Source of the DNA: an uncultured Rhodospirillaceae bacterium
GTDB taxonomy: Bacteria > Pseudomonadota > Alphaproteobacteria > Dongiales > Dongiaceae
Assembly (NCBI GenBank): GCA_902826565.1
Contig: CADEFF010000002.1
Span: forward strand, 1-64,000
Reading direction: 5' to 3'
DNA length: 64,000 nt
Below the pieces are notes generated by a model, which searched no databases, was not told the origin of the DNA, and saw only the letters and a program-made list of their open reading frames with translations. Of this stretch, positions 10,421 through 19,732 are shown piece after piece. The translations under genes and the position numbers were made by a program. Numbering within the stretch: position 1 is the first letter of the stretch; every line of letters begins with the position of its first letter.

Positions 10421-10704
10421 GGATCGGGCTTTCTTGCCGCCGATGATGTTCGGCGCAGCATAGGGCAGCCTAACGGACTGCGCGAGCCTTCCGAGATTCG
10501 CGCCTCGAGGCCGTCCTCGCAATGGCACAGGATAAAACCGGCCGCGCGCCGATGCGCGGGTTTCCTATGTGCGATATTACATGCGATACTGCAGGCAATT
10601 GAACCGGTCCAGGCATGCTGGATGCCGCTCCCGACCGGGAATGGGGCGACTTTGCCTGGGAACCATCGGCGTTTCCGGCGGGTTTCTCCCGGGAGGTATC
10701 CCGC

Positions 10705-11316
10705 ATGGACGAAACTCTCGCAACCCAGCTCATCGACATGGCCGAGGCGGATCGGCGCCTGCGCGATCTGCTCGCCCGCGATGGCACGCTCTTCGACGGC
10801 TACCATCCGGCGATGCGTGCGCTGCATGAGCAGAACGCAAGGCGCCTCGCCGAGATCGTCGCGCGCGTGGGTTGGCCGGGCCGCAATCTCGTCGGCCCCG
10901 ATGCCTCCAAGGCCGCCTGGCTGATCGCGCAGCACGCGATCTCCCGTTCCGACCTGCAGCGCAAATGGCTGTTGCTGCTGCAGCGTGCGGCGGCGCGCGG
11001 CGAGGTCCGGGCGGCCGAGCCCGCCTATCTGCTCGATCGCATCCGCATGTTGGAGGGCCGGCCGCAGATCTACGGCACGCAGTTCGACTGGACCGCTGCG
11101 GGCCGGCTCGAGCCGCACCCGATCGAGGCGGAGCCGGAGGTCGATCGGCGGCGGGCGACTGTCGGGCTCGAGCCCATGGCTGAGATGGTCGGGCGGATGC
11201 GCCAGGCCGCCGCGCAGGAGCTGCCGGCGGCGGACTGGCAGCGCCGCCGCACGGACATGGAATCCTTTGCGCAGGAAGTCGGCTGGCGGGGCGAGCAACC
11301 GGCTTTCGGCCGGTGA
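10705..11316 (+). CDS. DUF6624 family protein
   Basis: A 203-residue protein of unknown function. GGGAGG eight bases upstream of ATG 10705 fixes the start. The conserved part is about residues 25-120: an HEQNARRLAEIVARVGWP helix, GPDASKAAWLIAQHAI, and a later EGRPQIYGTQFDW motif, all typical of DUF6624. Its biochemical role is unknown. There is no signal peptide or membrane span. Its stop overlaps the GTG of otsB (GTGA), so it is translated together with the trehalose genes and may be part of the same stress response. Confidence 0.8.
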   Translation: MDETLATQLIDMAEADRRLRDLLARDGTLFDGYHPAMRALHEQNARRLAEIVARVGWPGRNLVGPDASKAAWLIAQHAISRSDLQRKWLLLLQRAAARGEVRAAEPAYLLDRIRMLEGRPQIYGTQFDWTAAGRLEPHPIEAEPEVDRRRATVGLEPMAEMVGRMRQAAAQELPAADWQRRRTDMESFAQEVGWRGEQPAFGR

Positions 11317-12221
11317 CATCGAAGCGGCAATCCGATTCGAGTGTGGAAGACGGGCGCAGCAGGGATATCGAGCGCGCGCTCGATCGAGCGGCCCCCGTGG
11401 TGCGCCCTCTCCCTGAGCCGGAGCGGGTGCCTGCCGCGGGAGCGGGGCGCAAGAAGCCCGATACGGTCGTCGCCTTCGACGATCGCATGGCGCTCTTTCT
11501 CGATGTGGACGGGACGCTCCTCGATATCGCCATCGCGCCCGATGCCGTCGTCGTGCCGCCGGAGCTGCCCGGCCATCTGCGACGCGTGGCAACGCGGCTG
11601 GGCGGCGCGCTGGCGCTCGTCAGCGGTCGCGCCATCGCCGCGCTCGATCGTCTCTTCCCGGCGCTCGGTTGCGCGATGGCCGGCCAGCATGGCGCCGAGA
11701 TGCGCAGCGCCGAGGGGTGCGAGGGGTTCATGACAGGCGCCATTGCCCTGCCGCCGGCGGTGGTCGCCGCCGTGGAAGGCTTGAGCAAACGCTATCCCGG
11801 CGTGGTGATCGAGCCGAAAGGCGTCACCATGGCCGCGCATTTCCGACTCGAGCCGGATCACGGGCCGGCACTTGCCGCGGCGCTCGCAGCGATTCTCGAA
11901 GAGTCGCATGCACCGCTGGAGCTGATCCCGGGGAAGTTCGTCTTCGAGATCGCGCCCAAGGCCGTCAGCAAGGGGCGCGCCATCGAGCATTTCATGCGGC
12001 AGCCCCCGTTCGCCTTTCGCCGGCCCGTATTCATCGGCGACGACGTCACCGACGAAGACGGCTTCGCGGCCGTGGCTCGCATGGGCGGGCTCGCCATCCG
12101 CGTCGGCGAAGGCGGCACCGGAAATTACGATCACCGCGTCGAGAGTGCGGCATGGGTGCGCGGCTGGCTGCGCGTCGCCGCGAATTCGGGAGTTTCCGCC
12201 CATGACCATGGATCTGTCTGA
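11313..12221 (+). CDS. otsB: trehalose-6-phosphate phosphatase
   Basis: A HAD-superfamily phosphatase that removes phosphate from trehalose-6-phosphate. Motif I is LFLDVDGTLLD, motif II lies in LALVSGRA, motif III is the Lys in PKAVSKGRAIEHF, and motif IV is FIGDDVTDEDGF. GTG 11313 gives 302 residues with a poorly conserved 57-residue leader; ATG 11487 would give 244 residues and is the more usual family length, but the GTGA overlap favours the earlier start. It precedes otsA, whose start lies inside its 3' end. Confidence 0.93.
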   Translation: MTSKRQSDSSVEDGRSRDIERALDRAAPVVRPLPEPERVPAAGAGRKKPDTVVAFDDRMALFLDVDGTLLDIAIAPDAVVVPPELPGHLRRVATRLGGALALVSGRAIAALDRLFPALGCAMAGQHGAEMRSAEGCEGFMTGAIALPPAVVAAVEGLSKRYPGVVIEPKGVTMAAHFRLEPDHGPALAAALAAILEESHAPLELIPGKFVFEIAPKAVSKGRAIEHFMRQPPFAFRRPVFIGDDVTDEDGFAAVARMGGLAIRVGEGGTGNYDHRVESAAWVRGWLRVAANSGVSAHDHGSV

Positions 12222-13731
12222 TGCGACGGGTGCGCTGCGCGCCAACGCCGAAAAACCCTCGCCCCTCGCCGGAGCATCGATGTCGGCGCGCCTCGTAATC
12301 GTCTCCAACCGCGTGCCGTCGCCGCGCGAGCGCGCCAGCCAGGCGGGCGGACTCGCGGTCGCGGTGCGCGACGCGCTGCGCCGCAATGGCGGGCTCTGGT
12401 TCGGTTGGACCGGCGAAGTTTCCGAGGTCTCGACCGACGCCCTCAAGATCATGTCCGCCGGCAAGGTCACCTACGCGACCTTCGATCTCGGCAAGACCGA
12501 CCATCAGCAGTTCTATGTAGGCTACGCCAACAGCACGCTCTGGCCCGTCCTGCATTACCGCGTCGGGCTGCTCGAATATCGGCGCGAGGACATGGAGGGC
12601 TATCTCCGCGTCAACGAGCGGATGGCGCGATCGCTGCTGCCGCTGCTCGGGCCGGAGGACGTCATCTGGGTGCACGACTATCACCTGATTCCGCTCGGGC
12701 AGATCCTGCGCCGCATGGGTGTCCGCAACCCGATCGGCTTCTTCCTCCATACGCCGTTTCCGGTCGCCCGGGTGTTCGAGGCCTTGCCGCGGCACGAGGC
12801 GCTGCTGGAGGCGCTCGCCAGCTACGATCTCGTCGGCTTTCAGACCGACCTCGACCTCGCCGCCTTCCTCGGCTGTATCGGCGACATCGCGAAGGGCAAT
12901 ATCCGGTCGGACGGCAGCTTCACCGCCTATGGGCACACCGGCGCCGGCGCCGTGTTTCCCGCCAGCATCGACGGCGACGGCTTCGCGCGCATGGCGAAGG
13001 AGTCCTCGCTGTCGCCGGAAGGCCAGCGGCTGAAGGAAAGCCTCGGCGGGCGACGCCTCATGATCGGGGTCGATCGTCTGGACTACAGCAAGGGTCTGGT
13101 GAACCGGTTCCTGGCGTATGATCGCATGCTCGATCTGCGGCCGGAACATCGTTCCAAGGTGACGTTCCTGCAGGTGGCGGCCCGGTCGCGCAGCGACGTC
13201 GCGCAATACCGCCTGCTCCGCCGGGAGCTGGAGCAAGCGACGAGCCGAACCAACGGACGCTATGCCGAGTTCGACTGGGTCCCCATCCGCTACCTGACGC
13301 GCGCCCTGCCGCGCAGCACGATCGCGGGGTTCTATCGGCTGAGCCAGGTCGGGCTGGTGACGCCGCTTCGCGACGGCATGAACCTGGTCGCCAAGGAATA
13401 TGTAGCGGCGCAGCCGTCGGAGGATCCGGGCGTGCTCGTGCTCTCCCGTTTCGCCGGCGCCGCGCGCGAGTTCGATGCGGCGATGCTGGTCAATCCCTAC
13501 GACCTCGACCAGATGGCCGAGATGATGCATCGCGCCCTTGCCATGCCGCTCGAGGAACGGCGCGACCGGTGGGTCTCGATGATGGAGAAGCTGAAACTGC
13601 ATTCCGCGCGCAGCTGGTCCCGGGATTTCCTGCGCGAGCTGCATCGCCGCGCGAGCGCGCGTCTTGCCGCCCCCGCGCCGGCCGTCGCCGACGTACCCGC
13701 GAACGGGGCCGCCACCTGCGGCAAGACCTGA
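12202..13731 (+). CDS. otsA: trehalose-6-phosphate synthase (GT20)
   Basis: Makes trehalose-6-phosphate from UDP-glucose and glucose-6-phosphate. Visible GT20 features are [12 protein letters not shown] at the N-terminus, [38 protein letters not shown] with the donor-site Arg/Lys, and [21 protein letters not shown] 12202 has GGGAG nine bases upstream and overlaps otsB by 20 bases; ATG 12280 (GGAG six bases upstream, [11 protein letters not shown]) would match the classical OtsA N-terminus better. The last 25 residues are Ala/Pro-rich. otsB-otsA order with DUF6624 upstream indicates one osmotic or desiccation stress operon. Confidence 0.95.
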   Translation: MTMDLSDATGALRANAEKPSPLAGASMSARLVIVSNRVPSPRERASQAGGLAVAVRDALRRNGGLWFGWTGEVSEVSTDALKIMSAGKVTYATFDLGKTDHQQFYVGYANSTLWPVLHYRVGLLEYRREDMEGYLRVNERMARSLLPLLGPEDVIWVHDYHLIPLGQILRRMGVRNPIGFFLHTPFPVARVFEALPRHEALLEALASYDLVGFQTDLDLAAFLGCIGDIAKGNIRSDGSFTAYGHTGAGAVFPASIDGDGFARMAKESSLSPEGQRLKESLGGRRLMIGVDRLDYSKGLVNRFLAYDRMLDLRPEHRSKVTFLQVAARSRSDVAQYRLLRRELEQATSRTNGRYAEFDWVPIRYLTRALPRSTIAGFYRLSQVGLVTPLRDGMNLVAKEYVAAQPSEDPGVLVLSRFAGAAREFDAAMLVNPYDLDQMAEMMHRALAMPLEERRDRWVSMMEKLKLHSARSWSRDFLRELHRRASARLAAPAPAVADVPANGAATCGKT

Positions 13732-13765
13732 CGTCGCGGGGAAATCGGCGCCGGGGCAGGATCGC

Positions 13766-14311
13766 TCAATCGAGCGCGGCGAAGGGGGCCGGATGGATGA
13801 CGCGCCATGACCCGCCTTCGCCTTCGGACCGCAGCGCCAGCGCCATGAAATAGGGGCCGGCGTAGGGCGAGGCCAGAAACCGGGCGGCCGCGAGGGAAAA
13901 TCCGAAGCGCTCATAATAGGCGGGCTCGCCGAGAACGATGGCGAGGGCGACGCCGTCGGCACGGCAGGCGGCGAGGCCTTCGCGCACGAGCCGCGAGCCG
14001 AGCCCGCGCCGCCGGGCCTCCGGCCGGACGGCGAGCGGTGCGAGCGCCACCGCCTTCGGCGCAACACCAGCCTCCCCCTCCAGGACCAGCGGCGGGAAGG
14101 CGACCATGCCGAGCAGCCCCTCGGCGGGATGCTCGGCCACGAGGGAAAGCCCGAGCGATCCCTCCGCCCGCAAGCCTTCCACGAGGTCGCGCTCGGCCGG
14201 GCCGCCGAAGGCCGCCTCCAGCAGGCAGGCGATCCCGGCGGCATCCCCGGGCTGCTCGATACGGATTGCGATCTCGGCCAGGCGGCGATCCTCGGTGGCG
14301 ATTCTCGGCAG
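13766..14311 (-). CDS. GNAT family N-acetyltransferase (start uncertain, possibly CTG)
   Basis: An acetyl-CoA-dependent N-acetyltransferase. The core is clear: IAIRIEQPGDAAGIACLLEAAF, then LSLVAEHPAEGLLGMVAF, the acetyl-CoA loop RPEARRRGLGSRLV and YYERFGF near the end. The usual N-terminal strand-helix starts upstream of the only standard start in frame (GTG 14182), which would cut it off. The frame stays open back to CTG 14311, preceded by GGAGGA only three bases away, so I extend to that codon with caution. It is transcribed towards otsA and divergent from the flavoenzyme gene. Substrate unknown. Confidence 0.72.
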   Translation of the reverse strand: MPRIATEDRRLAEIAIRIEQPGDAAGIACLLEAAFGGPAERDLVEGLRAEGSLGLSLVAEHPAEGLLGMVAFPPLVLEGEAGVAPKAVALAPLAVRPEARRRGLGSRLVREGLAACRADGVALAIVLGEPAYYERFGFSLAAARFLASPYAGPYFMALALRSEGEGGSWRVIHPAPFAALD

Positions 14312-14475
14312 CGATCCTCCATTGTCCGGTATCGCGGCGTTGATGCCGGGCCGGTTTCGAAGGAGAAAGGATGCACGATCAACATAGCCGATCCGCCCCG
14401 CCAGCGACTATGCTCGGTCTCCCCGACGGCCTTCAGCGATCGCCGCGCGGGCTCGCCCCTGAACGAGATTGTCCG

Positions 14476-16518
14476 ATGACCACGCGCGATCCCCTGCTCC
14501 AGCCCTTCCAGCTCCGGCACCTGACGCTCAAGAACCGCGTCATGTCGACCTCGCACGAGCCCGCCTATTCCGAGGAGGGCATGCCGAAGGATCGCTACCG
14601 GCTTTATCACCGCGAGAAGGCGAAGGGCGGGCTTGCCCTCACCATGACCGCGGGCTCGGCCATCGTCTCGCCGGATTCCCCGCCGGCCTTCGGCAACCTC
14701 CATGCCTACAGGGACGAGATCGTGCCCTGGATGCGGGCGCTGACCGAGGACTGCCACGAGTTCGACTGCAAGGTGATGATCCAGCTCACCCATCTCGGCC
14801 GGCGCACCAACTGGAACAAGGGCGACTGGTTCCCGGTGCTGGCGCCGTCGCTGGTACGCGAGCCCGCCCATCGTGCCTTTCCGAAGGAGGCCGAGGACTG
14901 GGATATCGAGCGCATCATCGGCCATTACGCCGATGCGGCGGAGCGCATGCAAGCGGCCGGGCTCGACGGCATCGAGATCGAATGCTACGGCCACTTCCTC
15001 GACCAGTTCTGGTCGCCCGCCACGAACAAGCGCACCGACGAGTATGGCGGCTCGCTCGAGAACCGGATGCGGTTCGGGCTTCGCGTATTCCAGGCGGTCC
15101 GCGATCGGGTCGGCGCCGCGTTCATCGTCGGCGCAAGGCTGGTCTGCGACGAGCAGTGGGATCTGGGGCTGAGCCGCGAGGAAGGCATCGAGATCGCGCA
15201 GCGGCTGGTGGCGACCGGACAATGCGACTTCCTCAACATCATCCGCGGCCACATCGACAGCGATGCCGCCCTCGCCCATGTGATTCCCGTGCAGGGCATG
15301 CCGTCCGCGCCGCATCTCGATTTCGCGGGCGAGGTGAAGCAGGCGACGAAGTTCCCGGTCTTCCATGCCGCGCGCATCGCCGACGTGGCGACCGCGCGCC
15401 ACGCCATCCAGTCCGGCAAGCTCGACATGGTGGGCATGACCCGCGCCCTCATGGCGGATCCGCATATCGTGAAGAAGGTCGCCGAGGGCCGCGAGGCGGA
15501 GATCCGGCCTTGCGTCGGCGCAACCTACTGTCTCGACCGGCTCTATGAGGGGCATGAGGCGCTCTGCATCCACAACCCGGCGACCGGCCGCGAGGCCAGC
15601 ATGCCGCATGTCGTGCCGCGCTCGACCGGCCCCAGGCGCAAGGTGGTCGTGGTCGGGGCCGGCCCGGCCGGACTCGAGGCGGCGGCCGTGTCGGCGGAAC
15701 GCGGCCACAGGGTGATCCTCTTCGAGGCGGCGGACGAGGCCGGCGGCCAGGTCCGCCTCGCGGCGCGGAGCAAGCCGCGGCGCGAGCTCGCCGGCATTAT
15801 CGACTGGCGCGTGGAGCGCTGCCGCCGGCTCGGGGTCGAGCTGCGGTTCGGTCGCTGGGCCGAAGCCGGCGACGTGCTGGGCGAGGAACCCGACATCGTC
15901 GTGGTCGCGACCGGGGGTCTTCCCAACACCGGCGTCATCGAGGAGGGGCACGACCTCGTGATCAGTAGCTGGGACATCCTGGCGGGCGACGTGCGGCCGG
16001 CGCAGGACGTCCTGCTGTTCGACGACAATGGCGCGCAGGTGGGTCTGCAGACGGCGGAGACGATCGGCGAGGCCGGCAGCCAGCTCGAGATCGTGACGCC
16101 GGAGCGTTTTTTCGCGCCGGAAGTCGGCGGGCTCAACCATGCGCGCTATGCGGGCGCGCTGCAGAAGCACGGGGTGAGGATCACCATCAGCCGCCGGCTG
16201 ATGAGCGTGGCACGGGAAGGCAACAAGCTCCGCGCCCGGATCGGCAGCGACTACGGCCCGACGGTGGAGGAACGGCTCGTCGACCAGGTGGTGGTGGAGC
16301 ACGGCACGCGGCCGCTCGACGACCTCTATTTCGCCCTCAAGGAAGGTTCGTCGAACCGCGGCGAGATCGACTATCCGGCCTTCGCCGACGGACGGCCGCA
16401 GACAATCCGCAGCAATCCCGCCGGCAGCTACCAGCTCTTCCGCATCGGCGACGCCGTCGCCTCGCGCAACGTTCATGCGGCGATCTTCGACGGGCTGCGG
16501 CTGGCGAAGGAATTTTAG
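14476..16518 (+). CDS. NADH:flavin oxidoreductase (DgcA/StcD-like N-methyl-amine demethylase)
   Basis: A 680-residue three-part flavoenzyme of the 2,4-dienoyl-CoA reductase/trimethylamine dehydrogenase class: an FMN TIM barrel (about 1-350), an Fe-S segment, and an FAD/NAD(P) part with GAGPAGLEAA (about 395). In the Fe-S segment the sequence is RPCVGATYCLDRLYEGHEALC, so the second Cys of the usual CxxC is Ala. The CVGA-YC-(L/I)DR-ALCIHN pattern matches dimethylglycine demethylase DgcA and N-methylproline demethylase StcD as I recall them, so oxidative N-demethylation is the best guess. ATG 14476 gives the canonical N-terminus; upstream in-frame starts add a non-conserved tail. Transcribed alone. 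Confidence 0.82.
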   Translation: MTTRDPLLQPFQLRHLTLKNRVMSTSHEPAYSEEGMPKDRYRLYHREKAKGGLALTMTAGSAIVSPDSPPAFGNLHAYRDEIVPWMRALTEDCHEFDCKVMIQLTHLGRRTNWNKGDWFPVLAPSLVREPAHRAFPKEAEDWDIERIIGHYADAAERMQAAGLDGIEIECYGHFLDQFWSPATNKRTDEYGGSLENRMRFGLRVFQAVRDRVGAAFIVGARLVCDEQWDLGLSREEGIEIAQRLVATGQCDFLNIIRGHIDSDAALAHVIPVQGMPSAPHLDFAGEVKQATKFPVFHAARIADVATARHAIQSGKLDMVGMTRALMADPHIVKKVAEGREAEIRPCVGATYCLDRLYEGHEALCIHNPATGREASMPHVVPRSTGPRRKVVVVGAGPAGLEAAAVSAERGHRVILFEAADEAGGQVRLAARSKPRRELAGIIDWRVERCRRLGVELRFGRWAEAGDVLGEEPDIVVVATGGLPNTGVIEEGHDLVISSWDILAGDVRPAQDVLLFDDNGAQVGLQTAETIGEAGSQLEIVTPERFFAPEVGGLNHARYAGALQKHGVRITISRRLMSVAREGNKLRARIGSDYGPTVEERLVDQVVVEHGTRPLDDLYFALKEGSSNRGEIDYPAFADGRPQTIRSNPAGSYQLFRIGDAVASRNVHAAIFDGLRLAKEF

Positions 16519-16544
16519 GAAGTCGAGGGGCGGGCCTGGGAGCG

Positions 16545-16562
16545 GGCGCGGAAATCCGCGCC
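16545..16562 (+). terminator. stem-loop after flavoenzyme gene
   Basis: GGCGCGGA / TCCGCGCC form a perfect 8-bp inverted repeat with a 2-base spacer, starting 27 bases after the stop codon at 16518. No T-run follows, so it is a possible but unproven terminator. Confidence 0.35.
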
Positions 16563-16779
16563 GTGTGCGCAGGAGAGCGGCAATCTTGAGGCGGTTTCGG
16601 GCCGCGGCAGGCAATCCGCCCGCCGGGTGGGCCGGGATCTGCGGGAAAGCCGCCGTTCCGGACAGATTCTCTGCCTCCCGGACAACAGAATCTAAACCAA
16701 GATTGCCTATCGTTGAGCCCGGTCGCAGCCTGCGCCACCCCGGTCGCGGGGCAGGACGTCGCAAGTCGGATCAGGATCG

Positions 16780-18153
16780 TTGAACGGAACCGTCGCGGAG
16801 ATCGAGGGCCGGCCGTCAGCATGGCGCAGAGCCCATGCCGCGGTCTTACCCTCCGGTAGTGGGCAGGTTGCGGGCAATGCCGTCTGGACCCTGACGATCC
16901 GGATCGGACAGGTCGGGCTGGAATTCCTGACGGGCCTGATTGCCGCGCGCCTGCTCGGCGCATCGAGCTACGGCGCCTATGCGTTCGCGCTCTCCTGGGT
17001 GGGATTGCTGGGGATTCCGGCGGCCGCCGGCTTCGACCGGCTCCTGATCCGCGAGATCGCGATCCTCCGAGCGCGCTCGGACTGGCCGGCGCTTCGCGGC
17101 ATCCTCGTGCGCAGCAATCAGATCGCGGTGTTCGTCTCGATTCTGTTCGCGGTCGTCGCGGCCGGATGCGCGCAGATACTGGTCGGCAGGATCGGTGCCG
17201 AGATGACCGCGGCCCTGCAGCTCGCCATGGTCATGGTGCCGCTTGTTGCAATCGCACGGCTCCGACAAGCCGCCCTGCAAGGGTTCGGCCGTGTCGCGCT
17301 GGGTCAGGTGCCGGAGATGCTGCTCCAGCCGGCAGTGTTGCTGGTTCTCATCGCCGGCCTCTATGCGCTTCCTGCGGTCCCGCGTACCGGCCCCGTGGCC
17401 GTCGGGCTTCACGCTACCGCCGCGACTGCCGCGTGCATCGCGGGAATCTGGCTGCTGCGTCGGGCGCTCCCGAGCGAGTTGACCGCAGCAGGCGTCACTT
17501 ATCGGACACGCACCTGGCTGGTCCAAGCCATGCCGTTCGTGTGGATCCTCGGGATGAACGTCATCATGCTGCATACCGACGTGATCCTGCTCGGTCTGCT
17601 CGACGGGTCCGAAGCAGCCGGCATCTATCGCGCAGCGAACCAGATGGCCAGTTTCGTTGCGTTTCCCCTGACCGCCGTAAGCATGGCCCTCGCTCCCGCC
17701 ATCGCCCGTCTCTACGCCCAGAACGACAGGGCAGCGCTTCAGCGCAGCGCAACCAGGGCCGCGCACGCGATACTTCTCATGGCGCTGCCCGTAGCGTCCG
17801 TCCTGTTCCTGTTCGGGGAATCCATCCTTACGGTCTTCGGCGACAGGTTCGCTGCGGGCTCAACAGCACTGGCCATTCTGAGCGTCGGATTCCTCCTGAA
17901 TGCAGCAATGGGCGTGTCGGGTTACCTCCTAATCATGACGAAACACGAGAAAGCGGCGGCGGTCGCCTTTGCGGCCAGCGCGGGCCTCAATCTGGTCGGA
18001 AACCTCGTCTTGATTCCACTCTTCGGTGTCGACGGCGCCGCCGCGGCGACGGCGCTCAGCGTGATCGTCGTCAGCATCGCCTTTGCATGGCTCGTCTATC
18101 GGAAGCTCGGCATTCAGCCGACCAGCTTCCTCGTTTTCACAACCCGGCAATGA
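16780..18153 (+). CDS. polysaccharide flippase (Wzx/MATE-type, polysaccharide_synt family)
   Basis: A 457-residue inner-membrane protein with about 12-14 hydrophobic segments, predicted to flip lipid-linked oligosaccharide across the inner membrane. Family-typical features are the N-terminal QVAGNAVWTLTIRIGQVGLE helix, GLIAARLLGASSYGAYAFA, and GIYRAANQMASF in the second half. TTG 16780 is the only start that keeps the whole N-terminal region; its ribosome site is weak. It opens a rightward three-gene run with two methyltransferases (gaps of 10 and 9 bases) and faces a set of leftward glycosyltransferases. Codon use looks slightly less GC-biased than the neighbours, consistent with an exchangeable surface-antigen locus. 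Confidence 0.88.
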   Translation: MNGTVAEIEGRPSAWRRAHAAVLPSGSGQVAGNAVWTLTIRIGQVGLEFLTGLIAARLLGASSYGAYAFALSWVGLLGIPAAAGFDRLLIREIAILRARSDWPALRGILVRSNQIAVFVSILFAVVAAGCAQILVGRIGAEMTAALQLAMVMVPLVAIARLRQAALQGFGRVALGQVPEMLLQPAVLLVLIAGLYALPAVPRTGPVAVGLHATAATAACIAGIWLLRRALPSELTAAGVTYRTRTWLVQAMPFVWILGMNVIMLHTDVILLGLLDGSEAAGIYRAANQMASFVAFPLTAVSMALAPAIARLYAQNDRAALQRSATRAAHAILLMALPVASVLFLFGESILTVFGDRFAAGSTALAILSVGFLLNAAMGVSGYLLIMTKHEKAAAVAFAASAGLNLVGNLVLIPLFGVDGAAAATALSVIVVSIAFAWLVYRKLGIQPTSFLVFTTRQ

Positions 18154-18163
18154 CTCCGTGACC

Positions 18164-19081
18164 ATGGCCACTGGCAGCCAATCGCATGCCGCTTCGATGC
18201 GCACCATCCGCATCCAGGCGGAGGAACACCCGCTCGTCGCCTCCGACAAGCCGGCGTCGATCGAGGAATACTGCCTCCATCTCCTGCACCAGAAAGCCTA
18301 TGAGGAGGCGGAGAAGCTGGCGCGTGGCAAGACGGTTCTCGATCTCGGCTGCAATCACGGATACGGCACCAGGACGATCAGCCGGAACGCGGCAAGCGTG
18401 ATTGGCCTCGACGTGTCGGCGCGTGCCATCGAGACGGCAAGGCGTCGATATCCCGACCTCGATTTCCGTCTGTTCGACGGCGGCGCCCTGCCCTTCCCGG
18501 ATCGGCAGTTCGATCTCGTTACCAGCTTCCAGGTCATCGAGCATGTGGCCGGGGTCGCCGACTATCTTGCCGAAATCCGTCGGGTTCTGAGGCCAGGAGG
18601 ACTCGTCGTCTTCACCACGCCCAACGCCGCGATCCGCCTCGATCCAGGTATGCGCCCTTGGAACCGATTTCATGTTCGCGAATACACTGGCGACGAGTTG
18701 CGACAGACGCTGAGAGAGGCCTTTCCGCAAGTCGAGGTCCATGGTCTGTTCGGGACCGAGGCGCTGCAGGCAATCGAAGTCGCGCGCTGCCGCAAGGCGC
18801 GCGACATCGCGCGCTGGCGGGCCGGCAACTTGGCCGTCCCCGTCTCCGCCGGTGGCATACGAATGGCGATGACCGGCCTCGCGCTACGATGGCTGTCGCC
18901 GCGCGCCGCGACGCGGCTGGCCGAGTTTGCCCGGACGGCACAGCGCCTATGGCCCCGCGATCGGCGCTTGAGCGAAAGGTTCTCGACAGCGGATCTCGCC
19001 TATCGGTCCGGCGAGCTCGATACGGCGCTCGATCTTCTTGCCGCTTGTACCGACGACGGGATCCTCCCGCATATCGCCTGA
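18164..19081 (+). CDS. class I SAM-dependent methyltransferase
   Basis: A 305-residue methyltransferase. The SAM-binding motif I is VLDLGCNHGYGT, followed by motif II IGLDVSARAIE, GGALPFPDRQFDLVTSFQ and the post-motif LRPGGLVVFTTPN. This is the Methyltransf_11 type seen in O-antigen and lipopolysaccharide clusters. ATG 18164 is taken; GTG 18158 and ATG 18197 are alternatives. It follows the flippase by 10 bases. A likely job is methylating a sugar of the exported glycan; the substrate is not visible in the sequence. Confidence 0.85.
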   Translation: MATGSQSHAASMRTIRIQAEEHPLVASDKPASIEEYCLHLLHQKAYEEAEKLARGKTVLDLGCNHGYGTRTISRNAASVIGLDVSARAIETARRRYPDLDFRLFDGGALPFPDRQFDLVTSFQVIEHVAGVADYLAEIRRVLRPGGLVVFTTPNAAIRLDPGMRPWNRFHVREYTGDELRQTLREAFPQVEVHGLFGTEALQAIEVARCRKARDIARWRAGNLAVPVSAGGIRMAMTGLALRWLSPRAATRLAEFARTAQRLWPRDRRLSERFSTADLAYRSGELDTALDLLAACTDDGILPHIA

Positions 19082-19090
19082 GGGGTCGTC

Positions 19091-19732
19091 ATGAATTTCA
19101 TGCAGTTCGCCCGACATGCCGGCCTCGCGCTCAGCTTCAGGAGCTCCGGCAGCTATTGGGAGCGCCGCTATCGCGCGGGGTTGACCTCGGGTCTCGGCTC
19201 CTATGGCGACCTGGCGCGCTTCAAGGCGGAGATCTTGAACGGGTTCGTGCGTAGCCGGGAAGTACGTAGTGTAATCGAGTTCGGCTGCGGCGATGGCAAT
19301 CAGCTTGGACTCGCGGACTATCCGTCCTATCTCGGACTCGACGTTTCCGCCAAAGCCATCGATCTCTGCCACGCACGGTTTGCCGGCGACCGAACCAAGT
19401 CGTTTCTCTGGCACGATCCGCGACGCATGGTCAACTTGCAGAACTTCGTCACCGCGGACCTCACGCTCTCTCTCGATGTGATCTATCATCTCGTCGAGGA
19501 TGCCGCCTATCTGTCGTACCTCGACAATCTGTTCTCGACCGCACGCCGATTTGTCATCCTCTATTCCTCGGATGGCGACGATGCATCGTCCGTGGCGCAT
19601 GTGCGACATCGCCGCTTCACTATCGATGTCGAACGGGCATATCCCGAATTCCGGCTGACGGACCGGATCGAGAATCGGTATCCGGAGCAGTCGTTCTGCA
19701 GCTTCTTCTTCTACGAGAAGATAGCGGGCTAG
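19091..19732 (+). CDS. class I SAM-dependent methyltransferase (second of pair)
   Basis: A 213-residue methyltransferase with motif I VIEFGCGDGNQLGL and YLGLDVSAKAIDLC, and a later LTLSLDVIYHLVED. It is unrelated in detail to the preceding one and shorter, lacking the C-terminal extension. AGGGG seven bases before ATG 19091 supports the start. The C-terminus (FCSFFFYEKI) is typical of glycan-cluster methyltransferases. Its stop overlaps that of the convergent GT4 gene by four bases, so no terminator separates them. Confidence 0.8.
   Translation: MNFMQFARHAGLALSFRSSGSYWERRYRAGLTSGLGSYGDLARFKAEILNGFVRSREVRSVIEFGCGDGNQLGLADYPSYLGLDVSAKAIDLCHARFAGDRTKSFLWHDPRRMVNLQNFVTADLTLSLDVIYHLVEDAAYLSYLDNLFSTARRFVILYSSDGDDASSVAHVRHRRFTIDVERAYPEFRLTDRIENRYPEQSFCSFFFYEKIAG

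Noticed and set aside
12046..16764. Open frame of about 1,570 codons on the minus strand, antisense to otsA and the flavoenzyme
   Set aside because: It has no conserved motif, is Arg/Pro/Ala-rich, and mirrors well-supported genes on the other strand; long antisense frames are common in DNA this GC-rich.
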